Counted from the first letter of the stretch, positions 1 to 7,930 are shown. The stretch: DNA of 64,000 nt from Shinella sp. (GCA_003248775.1 QFQX01000017.1:1-64000); one strand, 5' to 3'. Numbers and translations are program-made. Notes: generated by a model from the sequence alone, not told the origin.

Positions 1-1
1 A

Positions 2-46
2 GTTTGTCAGGGAAAAGTGGATACCGGTTTTCCCGAAAAGACAAAC
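2..46. repeat. Rhizobial intergenic palindromic repeat, copy 1
   Basis: Nested inverted repeat: GTTTGTC at 2-8 pairs with GACAAAC at 40-46, and GGGAAAA at 10-16 pairs with TTTTCCC at 28-34. Its core AAAAGTGGATACCGGTTTT (13-31) matches, in reverse complement and with two differences, the core at 35958-35976. Short palindromes with this core are common between genes in Rhizobiaceae, which I recall from general knowledge. The element lies downstream of pheT. Confidence 0.6.
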
Positions 47-62
47 GAAAACAAAAGAATTC

Positions 63-99
63 AGAGTGTGTCAGGTTCATTATGAACCTGACACACTCT
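63..99. repeat. 37-bp near-perfect palindrome
   Basis: AGAGTGTGTCAGGTTCAT at 63-80 is followed by one base (T81) and then its exact reverse complement at 82-99. Arms of 18 bp with a one-base centre are longer than a normal terminator needs, and there is no T run beside them. It lies between the repeat at 2-46 and the pheT terminator. Its function is unknown. Confidence 0.9.
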
Positions 100-114
100 A
101 AGGTCTGAAACGAG

Positions 115-147
115 AAAAGCCCGCCGATTTCCCGGCGGGCTTTCTTG
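115..147. terminator. Terminator downstream of pheT
   Basis: The stem is AAAGCCCGCCG (116-126) pairing with CGGCGGGCTTT (133-143), with T-rich sequence on both sides. It lies about 20 bases beyond the pheT stop codon and should end the leftward pheS-pheT transcript. The symmetric A/T flanks would let it work in both directions. Confidence 0.85.
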
Positions 148-164
148 TTTGAATCGTATGAGCC

Positions 165-2588
165 TTACGACCGCAGGCTGCCGCCGGTGGTCTTTTCGAC
201 GTTGCCGACGATCTTCTTGGTGAGGGCGTCGAAATCCTCGTCGGTGAGCGTCTTGTCGACCGGCTGGATCAGGACCTCGATGGCGACGGACTTCCGGCCC
301 TCGCCGACGGAAGCGCCCTCGAAGATGTCGAAGACGTTGACGCCTGTGATCAGCTTGCGGTCGGCGCTGCCGGCGGCCTTGATGATCGCGCCGGCCTCGA
401 CGGTCTTGTCGACCACGAAGGCGAAGTCGCGCTTGACCATCTGGAAGGGCGAAAGATCGAGCGCCGGCTTGGTGCGGGTCGCCTTCTTCTTCGGTTCCGG
501 AAGGGCGTCGACGAAGACTTCGAAGCCGCAGAGAGCGCCGGAGACATCGAGCGCCTCGAGCGTCTTCGGGTGGAACTCGCCGAAGTAGCCGAGGATCACC
601 TTCGGGCCGGCCTTGATCGTGCCGGAACGGCCCGGATGGTACCATGCCGGAGCGCCGGCCTCGATCTGCACATTGCCCATCGGCAGGCCGCAGGCTTCGA
701 GCACGGCGAGCGCGTCGGCCTTGGCGTCGAAGACGTCGACCGGCTTGCCGCCGCCCTTGGAGGCGTTCGACCACATGCGGCCGGCACCGGAGAGCGAGGC
801 CGTGCCGCGACGGATGCCGCCAGCAACGCGGCGCTGGCCTTCCGGCGTATCGGCTTCATAGGTGCCGGACACCTCGAAGATCGCCACATCGCCAAAGCCG
901 CGGTCGGCATTGCGCTGGGCGGCCGAGAGCAGGCCGGGCAGCAGCGAAGGGCGCATGTCCGACATGTCGGCGGCGATCGGGTTGGCGAGCTTGAGCGCAG
1001 GGCTGCCGCCGCCGAAGAGCTTCGCCTGTTCCTCGGAGATAAAGGACCATGTGACGGCTTCCATCATGCCGCGCGCGGCAAGCGTGCGCTTGGCGGTGCG
1101 GGTGCGGACCTGCAGCGTGGTCAGGATGCGGCCATTGACGGAGCCGGTCGGCGCCAGCGGCTCCGGCTTGATGTTGTCGACGCCATGCACGCGCATGACC
1201 TCTTCCACCAGATCCGCCTTGCCATCGACATCCGGACGCCAGGACGGAACCGAAACCTTGACCTGCTCGCCTTCGCCGATCACCTCGAAGCCGAGGCCGG
1301 TGAGGATCGTGCGTGCCTCCTGGTTGGTGACGGTGAGGCCGGTGAGGCGCTTCACTTCCGAGAATGGGAAGTCGACGATCTTGCGGACATGGCCCTTGTA
1401 GCCGGTGACCTTGGTGGCCGCCGCCGTGCCGCCGCACATCGAGAGCACCAGTTCGGTGGTGCGTTCGAGGCCGGGCACCATGTATTCCGGATCGACGCCG
1501 CGCTCGAAGCGGTAGCGCGCATCGGTGATGATGCCCTGCGAGCGGCCGGTCTTGGCGATGTTGATCGGATCCCAGAGTGCGGACTCGATCAGCACGTTGA
1601 CGGTGTTTTCATCGCAGCCGGAATGCTCGCCGCCCATGATGCCGCCGATCGATTCCGGACCGTTGTCGTCAGAGATGATGACGTTGGCTGGGTTGAGCTT
1701 GTAGGTGCGGGTGTCGAGCGCGAGGATTTCCTCGCCTTCGCGCGCGCGGCGCACGGTGAGCGTACCCTTGACCTTGTCGGCGTCGAAGACGTGCATCGGA
1801 CGACCCTGGTCGAAGGTCATGTAGTTGGTGACGTCGACCAGCGCCGAGATCGGACGCAGGCCGATGGCGAGCAGCCGCTGCTGCATCCACTTCGGGCTCG
1901 GGCCGTTCTTCACGCCGCGCACCAGCCGGTAGGCGAAGCCGGGGCACAGACGCTCGTCGTCCAGCACGATCTTCACTTCATGCGGCGTTTCGCCATCGAC
2001 CTTGAAGTCGGGCGCCTTCGGTTGCTTCAGCGTGCCGAGGCCGGAAGCGGCGAGGTCGCGGGCAATGCCGAAGACCGAGGTGCAATCGGGACGGTTCGGC
2101 GTCAGGTTGATCTCGATGACCGGATCGTCGAGGCCGGCATAGGACGCGAACGAGGTGCCGACCGGGGCATCCTCGGGCAGGTCGATGATGCCGTCGTGGT
2201 TGTCGGAAATGTTGAGCTCCTTTTCGGAGCACATCATGCCGTGGCTTTCGACGCCGCGGATCTTGCCGACCGAAAGGGTCACATCGATGCCGGGAACATA
2301 GGTTCCGGGACGCGCCAGCGCACCGACGAGGCCGGCGCGGGCATTCGGCGCGCCGCAGACGATCTGCACCGGCTTGCCGTCACCGGCATCGACGATCAGA
2401 ACCTTCAGCCGGTCTGCTTCCGGATGCTTCTCGGCGGAGAGCACCCTGGCGATGACGAAGGGCTTGTAGGCGGCCTTGTCATCGACATCCTCGACTTCGA
2501 GGCCGATTGCGGTCAGGCGCTCGCAGATCTCGTCGAGCGTGGCTTCGGTTTCCAGATGGTCCTTCAGCCAGGAGAGTGTGAATTTCAT
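165..2588 (-). CDS. pheT: Phenylalanine--tRNA ligase beta subunit
   Basis: Forms the alpha2-beta2 enzyme with PheS that charges tRNA-Phe in the cytoplasm. The 807-residue length is normal for the family. The N-terminal tRNA-binding (EMAP-like) domain covers about residues 40-150, followed by B3/B4 and B5 domains. The ferredoxin-like anticodon-binding domain ends the protein from about residue 715. The start is a clear ATG beginning MKFTLSWLKDHL. It is the last gene of a leftward operon with pheS, but it does not follow pheS directly: three small genes lie between them. A strong hairpin terminator follows. Confidence 0.97.
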   Translation of the reverse strand: MKFTLSWLKDHLETEATLDEICERLTAIGLEVEDVDDKAAYKPFVIARVLSAEKHPEADRLKVLIVDAGDGKPVQIVCGAPNARAGLVGALARPGTYVPGIDVTLSVGKIRGVESHGMMCSEKELNISDNHDGIIDLPEDAPVGTSFASYAGLDDPVIEINLTPNRPDCTSVFGIARDLAASGLGTLKQPKAPDFKVDGETPHEVKIVLDDERLCPGFAYRLVRGVKNGPSPKWMQQRLLAIGLRPISALVDVTNYMTFDQGRPMHVFDADKVKGTLTVRRAREGEEILALDTRTYKLNPANVIISDDNGPESIGGIMGGEHSGCDENTVNVLIESALWDPINIAKTGRSQGIITDARYRFERGVDPEYMVPGLERTTELVLSMCGGTAAATKVTGYKGHVRKIVDFPFSEVKRLTGLTVTNQEARTILTGLGFEVIGEGEQVKVSVPSWRPDVDGKADLVEEVMRVHGVDNIKPEPLAPTGSVNGRILTTLQVRTRTAKRTLAARGMMEAVTWSFISEEQAKLFGGGSPALKLANPIAADMSDMRPSLLPGLLSAAQRNADRGFGDVAIFEVSGTYEADTPEGQRRVAGGIRRGTASLSGAGRMWSNASKGGGKPVDVFDAKADALAVLEACGLPMGNVQIEAGAPAWYHPGRSGTIKAGPKVILGYFGEFHPKTLEALDVSGALCGFEVFVDALPEPKKKATRTKPALDLSPFQMVKRDFAFVVDKTVEAGAIIKAAGSADRKLITGVNVFDIFEGASVGEGRKSVAIEVLIQPVDKTLTDEDFDALTKKIVGNVEKTTGGSLRS

Positions 2589-2603
2589 CGTTCTGTTCTC
2601 ACA

Positions 2604-3029
2604 TTAAGCGATCGGCACGATTGCTCGAATTTCTTCGATCGACAATTTTGATTCCTCAAAGCAATCTGCCCGCATTGCTTTGCAAATTTCTGCTACGAGG
2701 CGGCGTACTTCCGCACCATCGCGATTGAAACGGTCGTCATTCGTCACCGCATAGAAGTTCGATAGCTTTCCGACGGCCTGAATCACTGCGTCTGAACCTA
2801 CGACCAGTAACTCCACCTCGGCCTGGTAATATTTGCGTCGGATGTCTTCAACCCGCTTTGGGCTATTGGACATTTCGAGAAATGCGCCCAGATAGCCGCG
2901 ATAGGCTGCGCGCCTCATTTCGATTAGCGCCGACTTGCGATCGACTATCTTCTGATAGGCGTATGTTCCGGCGGCACCAGCGACGGATAAGATAGCAATT
3001 AAGAAAGGCGACCACTCAGCAAGCGTCAT
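2604..3029 (-). CDS. Unknown membrane-anchored protein inside pheS-pheT
   Basis: A 141-residue protein starting MTLAEWSPFLIAIL. One N-terminal membrane helix (about residues 6-24) is followed by a mostly helical, charged soluble part. No family was recognised. An in-frame upstream GTG would add 12 residues that include an arginine-rich stretch before the helix, so the internal ATG is preferred. It ends 15 bases before pheT and starts just after the DUF2442 gene, so it is probably co-transcribed. Its base composition is visibly more AT-rich than pheT or pheS, suggesting acquisition. The anchor plus helical body resembles small accessory or defence proteins, but nothing specific supports that. 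Confidence 0.7.
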   Translation of the reverse strand: MTLAEWSPFLIAILSVAGAAGTYAYQKIVDRKSALIEMRRAAYRGYLGAFLEMSNSPKRVEDIRRKYYQAEVELLVVGSDAVIQAVGKLSNFYAVTNDDRFNRDGAEVRRLVAEICKAMRADCFEESKLSIEEIRAIVPIA

Positions 3030-3036
3030 CGAAAAC

Positions 3037-3312
3037 CTAAGCCGCCTTCCCCGGTGCCTTGGCACCCGGAGCCTTCCATCCCAAGAGCAACCCCTTCACC
3101 GATACGCCCTCGTCGAGATCAGGCCACCAGACGCCGGAGAACTCCAGTTCCACATGCGAACGCTGCGCGGCTGTCGCATTGGCCAGATACGGATACCACC
3201 ACAGCGGCGCGCGGATCTGCCGTCCGTCGAGGAGCGTCACGTAGACGAACTCGGAATCGCAACGGGCCGATACTGGCCGCATGTCCTCGGTTTCAAATTC
3301 CAAAGAAGCCAT
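3037..3312 (-). CDS. DUF2442 domain protein
   Basis: A 91-residue protein, MASLEFETEDMRPVSARC onward, with the DUF2442 pattern: a short strand-rich part ending in VTLLDGRQIRAPLWWYPYL and then a helical stretch ending in GVSVKGLLLG. The start at 3312 is inside the end of the DUF4160 gene (20-base overlap), which shows translational coupling. The longer open frame upstream is only antisense-like sequence of that gene. DUF2442 and DUF4160 genes are often neighbours; some authors suspect a toxin-antitoxin role, which this sequence alone cannot show. Confidence 0.85.
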   Translation of the reverse strand: MASLEFETEDMRPVSARCDSEFVYVTLLDGRQIRAPLWWYPYLANATAAQRSHVELEFSGVWWPDLDEGVSVKGLLLGWKAPGAKAPGKAA

Positions 3313-3529
3313 TCCACTTCTCCATCCAGTCATCGCGGTTCTCGGTAACCTTGGCCAAGAATTCCGCAACCTCGCGGGCATTATAGCCGTGGCAATAGGC
3401 CATTTCCATGCTTGCCAGCCAAACCTTGGCCGACCTGCCGTCCTTGACGATATGGACATGGGGCGGTTCGGGGCCGTCCGAGGCGTAGAACCGGAACCTG
3501 TATCCGTGCCAGATCAGCAGTGTCGGCAT
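3293..3529 (-). CDS. DUF4160 domain protein
   Basis: A 78-residue protein matching DUF4160: MPTLLIWHGYRFRFYASDG, then EPPHVHIVKDG, then a helix with AREVAEFLAKVTENRDDWMEKWN. The start codon lies four bases past the pheS stop codon, so its ribosome site is inside pheS and it must share the pheS transcript. It overlaps the DUF2442 gene by 20 bases. Function is unknown; the PHVH(I/V) element is typical of the family. Confidence 0.88.
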   Translation of the reverse strand: MPTLLIWHGYRFRFYASDGPEPPHVHIVKDGRSAKVWLASMEMAYCHGYNAREVAEFLAKVTENRDDWMEKWNGFFGI

Positions 3530-3533
3530 GGTG

Positions 3534-4619
3534 TCACGCGCTCAAGCCGCCGAACAGGGTCGGCACGTCGAGTGGGCGGAAGCCGTAATGGCTCATCCAG
3601 CGCACGTCGGCGTTGAAGAAGTCGCGCAGGTCCGGCATGCCGTATTTCAGCATGGCGATGCGGTCGAGGCCCATGCCCCAGGCAAAGCCCTGATACTCGT
3701 CCGGATCGAGACCGCCGGCGCGTAGCACGTTCGGATGAACCATGCCGCAGCCGAGGATTTCCATCCAGTCGGTGCCTTCGCCGAACTTGACGATCGGACC
3801 GGAGGAACGGTCGCACTGGATGTCGACCTCGAAGCTCGGCTCCGTGAAGGGGAAGAAGGACGGGCGGAAGCGCATCACCACGTTGTCGACCTCGAAGAAG
3901 GCCTTGCAGAATTCCTCGAGGATCCAGCGCAGGTGTCCGACATTGGCGGTCTTGTCGATGACGAGGCCTTCGACCTGATGGAACATCGGCGAATGGGTGG
4001 CGTCACTGTCCTGACGATAAGTCTTGCCGGGAATGACGATGCGGATCGGCGGCTTCTGCGCTTCCATGGTGCGCACCTGCACCGGCGAGGTATGGGTGCG
4101 CAGAACCTTGCGCTCGCCGTTCTCGTCGGGCGATAGGAAGAAGGTGTCGTGCATCTCGCGGGCCGGATGGCCCTCGGGGAAATTGAGGGCCGTGAAGTTG
4201 TAGTAGTCGGTCTCGATATCCGGGCCTTCGGCGATGGAGAAGCCCATGTCGGCGAAGATGGCGGTGATCTCGTCGACGATCTGGCTGATCGGATGGATGC
4301 GGCCGCGTTCGGCGGGCGAGGAGCGCACCGGCAGGCTGACATCGACGGTCTCGGCCTTCAGGCGGGCATTGATCGCGGCGTCGCGAAGCTCGCTCTTGCG
4401 GGCGGTGATCTTTTCGGTCAGCTCGTTCTTCAGCGCGTTGATCGCGGCACCGCGCGTCTGGCGTTCCTCCGGCGTCATGCTGCCCAGCGTCTTCAGCAGT
4501 TCGGAAACCGAACCCTTCTTGCCGAGCGCGGCAACGCGCACCGCCTCGATCGCTGTTTCGTCTTCGGCTGCCGAAACATCCGAAAGAAGCGCTATTTTCA
4601 GACTGTCGAGATCGGACAT
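3534..4619 (-). CDS. pheS: Phenylalanine--tRNA ligase alpha subunit
   Basis: The catalytic subunit of phenylalanyl-tRNA synthetase, with 361 residues and normal length. The N-terminal coiled-coil arm covers about residues 1-90. The class II aminoacylation core follows, with motif 2 near MRFRPSFFPFTEPSFEVD and motif 3 near GMGLDRIAMLKYGMPDLR. The start is the ATG of MSDLDSLKIALL; an upstream frame extension of 33 residues runs through the terminator hairpin and is not coding. It is followed by DUF4160, DUF2442, an unknown gene and then pheT. Confidence 0.97.
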   Translation of the reverse strand: MSDLDSLKIALLSDVSAAEDETAIEAVRVAALGKKGSVSELLKTLGSMTPEERQTRGAAINALKNELTEKITARKSELRDAAINARLKAETVDVSLPVRSSPAERGRIHPISQIVDEITAIFADMGFSIAEGPDIETDYYNFTALNFPEGHPAREMHDTFFLSPDENGERKVLRTHTSPVQVRTMEAQKPPIRIVIPGKTYRQDSDATHSPMFHQVEGLVIDKTANVGHLRWILEEFCKAFFEVDNVVMRFRPSFFPFTEPSFEVDIQCDRSSGPIVKFGEGTDWMEILGCGMVHPNVLRAGGLDPDEYQGFAWGMGLDRIAMLKYGMPDLRDFFNADVRWMSHYGFRPLDVPTLFGGLSA

Positions 4620-4679
4620 CTTGTCTTTCCTGCCCTGGTTCCTCTGCCGAGCCTGACGTCCCGGCGTGACGATGATATG

Positions 4680-4713
4680 AAAAAACCCGCGCCAGCCCTG
4701 CCAGCGCGGGTTT
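4680..4713 (-). terminator. Terminator or attenuator between rplT and pheS
   Basis: On the minus strand the stem CCCGCGC (4710-4704) pairs with GCGCGGG (4692-4686) and is followed by TTTTTT (4685-4680). It lies 33 bases after rplT and about 60 before pheS. It could fully end the infC-rpmI-rplT transcript or attenuate read-through into pheST. No leader peptide rich in Phe codons was seen. Confidence 0.85.
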
Positions 4714-4745
4714 CCCAATCGGATAAACTTGTTGGGAAGCGCTGG

Positions 4746-5150
4746 TTACTTGACCGCGCTTTCAAACTCGTTGGCCGTACCCTTTTCCTTGAGGTAGGCA
4801 AGTGCCTTCTTGGAAGCTTCGACGAGGGCGCCGAAAGCTGCCGGCTCATGGATGGCCATGTCGGACAGAACCTTGCGGTCGACTTCGATGCCGGCCTTGT
4901 TGAGGCCGTCGATGAAGCGGCCATAGGTCAGGCCGAATTCGCGGACGGCAGCGTTGATACGCTGGATCCACAGGGCGCGGAAGTTGCGCTTGTTGACCTT
5001 GCGGTCGCGGTAGGCGAACTGCTTGGAACGATCGACGGCAGCCTTTGCTGCGCGGATCGTGTTCTTGCGGCGGCCGTAGAAGCCCTTGGCTGCCTTCAAT
5101 ACCTTCTTGTGCTTGGCGTGGGCGGTAACGCCGCGTTTTACGCGTGCCAT
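4746..5150 (-). CDS. rplT: 50S ribosomal protein L20
   Basis: A 134-residue basic protein, MARVKRGVTAHAKHKKVLK, conserved through the FYGRRKNTIRAAKAAVDR and RDRKVNKRNFRALWIQRIN segments. L20 is an early 23S rRNA assembly protein; in several bacteria it also represses its own operon by binding the leader RNA. It follows rpmI by 42 bases in the usual infC-rpmI-rplT order. The C-terminal tail past residue 118 is slightly longer than in enteric L20, as is normal for alphaproteobacteria. Confidence 0.98.
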   Translation of the reverse strand: MARVKRGVTAHAKHKKVLKAAKGFYGRRKNTIRAAKAAVDRSKQFAYRDRKVNKRNFRALWIQRINAAVREFGLTYGRFIDGLNKAGIEVDRKVLSDMAIHEPAAFGALVEASKKALAYLKEKGTANEFESAVK

Positions 5151-5192
5151 GTCATGATCTCCTTAAAACTTGGTCCAGTTGGGCGGAAGGTC

Positions 5193-5396
5193 TCAGAGAC
5201 CGTTCGGCAGGTAGTTCTTGATGACCTTCTTGCCGTCAGCTTCGGCGAGGATCATCGTACCGCGAGCATCGCGGATGAACTTGTTGGACCGCTTGATCAT
5301 GCCGTGGCGCTTACCGGCAGCCGCAGCGACAACCTTGCCAGTTGCGGTGATCTTGAACCGCTTCTTGGCCGAGGACTTCGTCTTCATCTTGGGCAT
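5193..5396 (-). CDS. rpmI: 50S ribosomal protein L35
   Basis: A 67-residue protein, MPKMKTKSSAKKRFKITATG onward, ending KKVIKNYLPNGL, the normal L35 size. The longer open frame of 92 residues adds 25 residues with no L35 similarity, so the start is the ATG at 5396. It lies between infC and rplT. The 213 bases between infC and rpmI probably hold the rpmI-rplT promoter or L20 control region. Confidence 0.97.
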   Translation of the reverse strand: MPKMKTKSSAKKRFKITATGKVVAAAAGKRHGMIKRSNKFIRDARGTMILAEADGKKVIKNYLPNGL

Positions 5397-5556
5397 TTTG
5401 CTACTCCATTGTTTTTGTGAAAGACCAGCCGACGAAAGCCGGTTTTCAAGCATTAGAAACGGCCACGGCATGCCCTGCCGGACCGTTCGGACGGGCGCTT
5501 ATAACCGCGAAGGGAAAAAAGCGCAACGGGGGGTAGACACAATCTCTGAAAATGCG

Positions 5557-5580
5557 AATGCCGCCCCTAGGAGCGGCATT
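5557..5580 (-). terminator. Hairpin between infC and rpmI
   Basis: AATGCCGC at 5557-5564 pairs with GCGGCATT at 5573-5580 around an eight-base loop. Read leftward it is followed by CGCATTTTC, a weak T run. It may be a partial terminator after infC or part of the leader structure of rpmI-rplT. Confidence 0.5.
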
Positions 5581-5609
5581 GGTGAAATCACCCGAACGCT
5601 TGAGGGAGC

Positions 5610-6146
5610 TCACTTCGGAGCGAGCACCATCATCATCTGGCGTCCTTCGAGCTTGGGCTCGGCTTCGACCTTGGCAATCGTCAGGGTGTCTTCCTTGACC
5701 TGCATCAGGAGCTTCATGCCGAGTTCCTGGTGAGCCATTTCGCGGCCGCGGAACTTCAGGGTCACCTTGACCTTGTCGCCCTCTTCGAAGAAGCGCGCCA
5801 TCGACTTCATCTTCACCTCATAATCATGGGTGTCGATGTTCGGGCGCATCTTGATTTCCTTGACCTCGACGATCTTCTGCTTCTTGCGCGCTTCCGCCGC
5901 CTTCTTCTGGTTGGCGTATTTCAGCTTGCCAAGGTCGAGGATCTTGCAGACCGGCGGCTCGGCATTGGGCGAGATTTCCACCAGGTCGAGGCCCGCTTCT
6001 TCCGCCATCTTCAGTGCCTGATCCGTCGGCACAACGCCGAGATTCACGCCTTCTTCATTGATCAACTGAACTTTGGGAATCCTGATTTCCCGGTTGGAGC
6101 GCGGCCCATCCTTGACGGGGGCGTCGGCTTTGAAAGGTCTGCGAAT
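5610..6146 (-). CDS. infC: Translation initiation factor IF-3, AUU start codon
   Basis: IF-3 binds the 30S subunit and checks start codons. The 178-residue product has the usual two halves: N-domain with REIRIPKVQLINEEGVNLGV and C-domain with IDTHDYEVKMKSMARFFEEG and FRGREMAHQELGMKLL. The frame is open to 6269, but the extra N-terminus is unlike IF-3. The natural start is the ATT codon at 6146-6144 (reading IRRPFKADAP), preceded by GAGGAG at 6161-6156 with nine bases between. A rare AUU start is the known basis of IF-3 self-repression in other bacteria. Confidence 0.95.
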   Translation of the reverse strand: MRRPFKADAPVKDGPRSNREIRIPKVQLINEEGVNLGVVPTDQALKMAEEAGLDLVEISPNAEPPVCKILDLGKLKYANQKKAAEARKKQKIVEVKEIKMRPNIDTHDYEVKMKSMARFFEEGDKVKVTLKFRGREMAHQELGMKLLMQVKEDTLTIAKVEAEPKLEGRQMMMVLAPK

Positions 6147-6343
6147 GGTCGTATTCTCCTCGAACTGTTCCGGATAGCCGCAACGTCCTCGCTGCGCTGG
6201 AATCTCGTGCGCAGGCAAATTGGCTATTGCGGATTTTATGTCAATAGCATGCCTGTCATAGAAAATCACCTATTGTCCGTTCATTCGCGAGTGTGTTTTA
6301 CAGGCCGCAACGTCGCACGACGCGGGCAAGAAGGAGAACGGGC

Positions 6344-7153
6344 ATGACCGAGGGTGAAAACGGGATCGTGGCAACGCATCTGACGGTGGGCGAGGGGGAT
6401 GATTCCCGGCCTATCGCCATGCTGCTGCGCCCTGCCACAGGAAATGCGACCCCTTCGACGCCGGCGCTCGTCTGGCTTGGCGGCTACCGCTCCGACATGA
6501 CCGGCACCAAGGCGATCGAACTCGATGCGCTCGCAGCCGAAAAGGGGCTCGCAGCGATCCGCTTCGACTATTCCGGCCACGGTGTCTCAGGCGGCGAGTT
6601 CCGCAAGGGCACGATCAGCCGCTGGACGGAGGAAGCGCTTGCCGTGCTGGAGCATGTCGGCCCGGAAAGCGCGCTGCTGGTCGGCTCCTCCATGGGCGGC
6701 TGGATCGCCATCCGGGTGATCCAGGAACTGAGGAGGCTCGGCCGGGGACCGAAGATCAGTGGCCTCGTGCTGATCGCGCCGGCGCCGGATTTCACCATCG
6801 ACCTCATCGAGCCGAACCTTTCGGAGGCCGAGCGCACCTCGCTTGCAGAGCTGGGATATTTCGAGGAGCCCTCCGAATACAGTCCGGATCCGAACATCTT
6901 CACCCGCGCCCTGATCGAGGACGGCCGGAAGAACCAGGTGCTGAAAGGCATCATCGAAACCGGCTGCCCGGTGCATATCCTGCAGGGAATGGCTGATCCC
7001 GACGTGCCCTACAGGCACGCGTTGAAGCTCATGGAATTTCTGCCGGCCGACGATGTTGTGCTGACGCTGGTGCAGGGCGGCGATCACAGGCTTTCGCGGC
7101 CCGAGGATATCGCCCGCATGAAGGCGGCGGTCGTCGCCATGCTGCCGGCGTGA
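6344..7153 (+). CDS. Alpha/beta hydrolase
   Basis: A 269-residue serine hydrolase. The nucleophile elbow GSSMGG is near residue 110, a likely acid is in the IDLIEPN/DPDVPY part, and the catalytic His is in QGGDHRLSRPEDI near the C-terminus. The fold resembles the BEM46/carboxylesterase-type hydrolases, and no signal peptide is seen, so it is probably cytoplasmic. The ATG at 6344 follows AAGGAGAA; the 17 upstream residues of the open frame are arginine-rich filler. It is divergent from infC across about 200 bases. Substrate is unknown. Confidence 0.88.
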   Translation: MTEGENGIVATHLTVGEGDDSRPIAMLLRPATGNATPSTPALVWLGGYRSDMTGTKAIELDALAAEKGLAAIRFDYSGHGVSGGEFRKGTISRWTEEALAVLEHVGPESALLVGSSMGGWIAIRVIQELRRLGRGPKISGLVLIAPAPDFTIDLIEPNLSEAERTSLAELGYFEEPSEYSPDPNIFTRALIEDGRKNQVLKGIIETGCPVHILQGMADPDVPYRHALKLMEFLPADDVVLTLVQGGDHRLSRPEDIARMKAAVVAMLPA

Positions 7154-7235
7154 TCGCGCCCGGATCCCATGCCGGATCTGTCGCATTTTAACCATAGTTG
7201 ATAAATCCCTAACGCGGGTTGCGCTGCGGTAATTG

Positions 7236-7287
7236 ACTCGTCCCCCTTCAAAACCTTAACGTTTTGTTAACGAATGAAGGGACGAGT
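7236..7287 (+). promoter_or_regulatory. Hairpin that sequesters the Shine-Dalgarno site
   Basis: ACTCGTCCCCCTTCA (7236-7250) pairs with TGAAGGGACGAGT (7275-7287), with a two-base bulge. Inside it TTAAC (7256-7260) pairs with GTTAA (7266-7270). The right arm contains the likely ribosome site AAGGGA and ends two bases before the ATG at 7290. If transcription begins upstream of 7236, the folded leader would block initiation; a translational switch or thermosensor is possible. Confidence 0.6.
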
Positions 7288-7289
7288 TC

Positions 7290-7907
7290 ATGATGAACGG
7301 TTCGAACGCGCTAGCCGCGCTGGTGGTTTCGCTGGTTGTCATGGCGCCAGTCAGCACGGCCTTGACGGCTCCGAAAACGCAGTTGTCGATGCAGACAGGC
7401 AGTGTCACGTCTCAGCCGATCGGCCATTACGAATTCTGCCGCAACTATCGGGACGAGTGTAACATTCGCACGAAGCCTGGTCCGGCTGCGCGCGTCACCG
7501 CCCATGGATGGGACGTCGTGCGCGAGGTCAACCTGTCTGCGAACAAGACCATCACGCCGATGACCGATATGGAGATCTACGGTCGGGAGGAAGTCTGGGC
7601 ATATCCCGTCGATGCTGGCGATTGCGAGGATTTCGTTCTTCTGAAGCGTCGGAAATTGATGGAAGCAGGTTTCTCTCCCGCGGATCTTTTGATCACCGTC
7701 CTGCGCAAACCAGATGGCGAGGGTCATGCGGTGCTGACACTCAGGACCACGGAAGGTGATTTCATCCTCGACAATCTGGTCGATGAGGTGAAGCTCTGGA
7801 CCGATACGCCCTATATTTACCTCAAGCGGCAGGCGAGCTTCGATACGGGTCGCTGGGTTACCATCGAGAACGGCGCCGCCGACGTCATGGTTGGTGCTTT
7901 GAAGTAA
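7290..7907 (+). CDS. Bacterial transglutaminase-like cysteine peptidase (BTLCP)
   Basis: A 205-residue exported protein of the DUF920/BTLCP family. A signal peptide covers about residues 1-27 (hydrophobic ALAALVVSLVVMAPVS). The catalytic triad is visible: Cys in GDCEDFVLLKRRKL, His in GEGHAVLTLRT and Asp in FILDNLVDEVKLW. BTLCPs are periplasmic peptidases, in other bacteria (LapG) releasing surface adhesins in response to c-di-GMP; no LapD or adhesin gene is adjacent here. A second in-frame ATG three bases on is also possible. Confidence 0.92.
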   Translation: MMNGSNALAALVVSLVVMAPVSTALTAPKTQLSMQTGSVTSQPIGHYEFCRNYRDECNIRTKPGPAARVTAHGWDVVREVNLSANKTITPMTDMEIYGREEVWAYPVDAGDCEDFVLLKRRKLMEAGFSPADLLITVLRKPDGEGHAVLTLRTTEGDFILDNLVDEVKLWTDTPYIYLKRQASFDTGRWVTIENGAADVMVGALK

Positions 7908-7930
7908 GCGCGGCAAGAGAACATAAACCG

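Noticed and set aside
570..2651. A 693-residue open frame on the plus strand opposite pheT
   Set aside because: It lies fully antisense to a certain gene and has no recognisable protein pattern. High GC at third codon positions creates such frames.
2604..3529. The pheS-pheT insert as a mobile element
   Set aside because: No integrase, no flanking direct repeats and no terminal inverted repeats were seen, although composition suggests acquisition.
4620..4745. Leader peptide or T-box before pheS
   Set aside because: Only a plain terminator hairpin was seen; there is no Phe-rich short frame and no T-box core.
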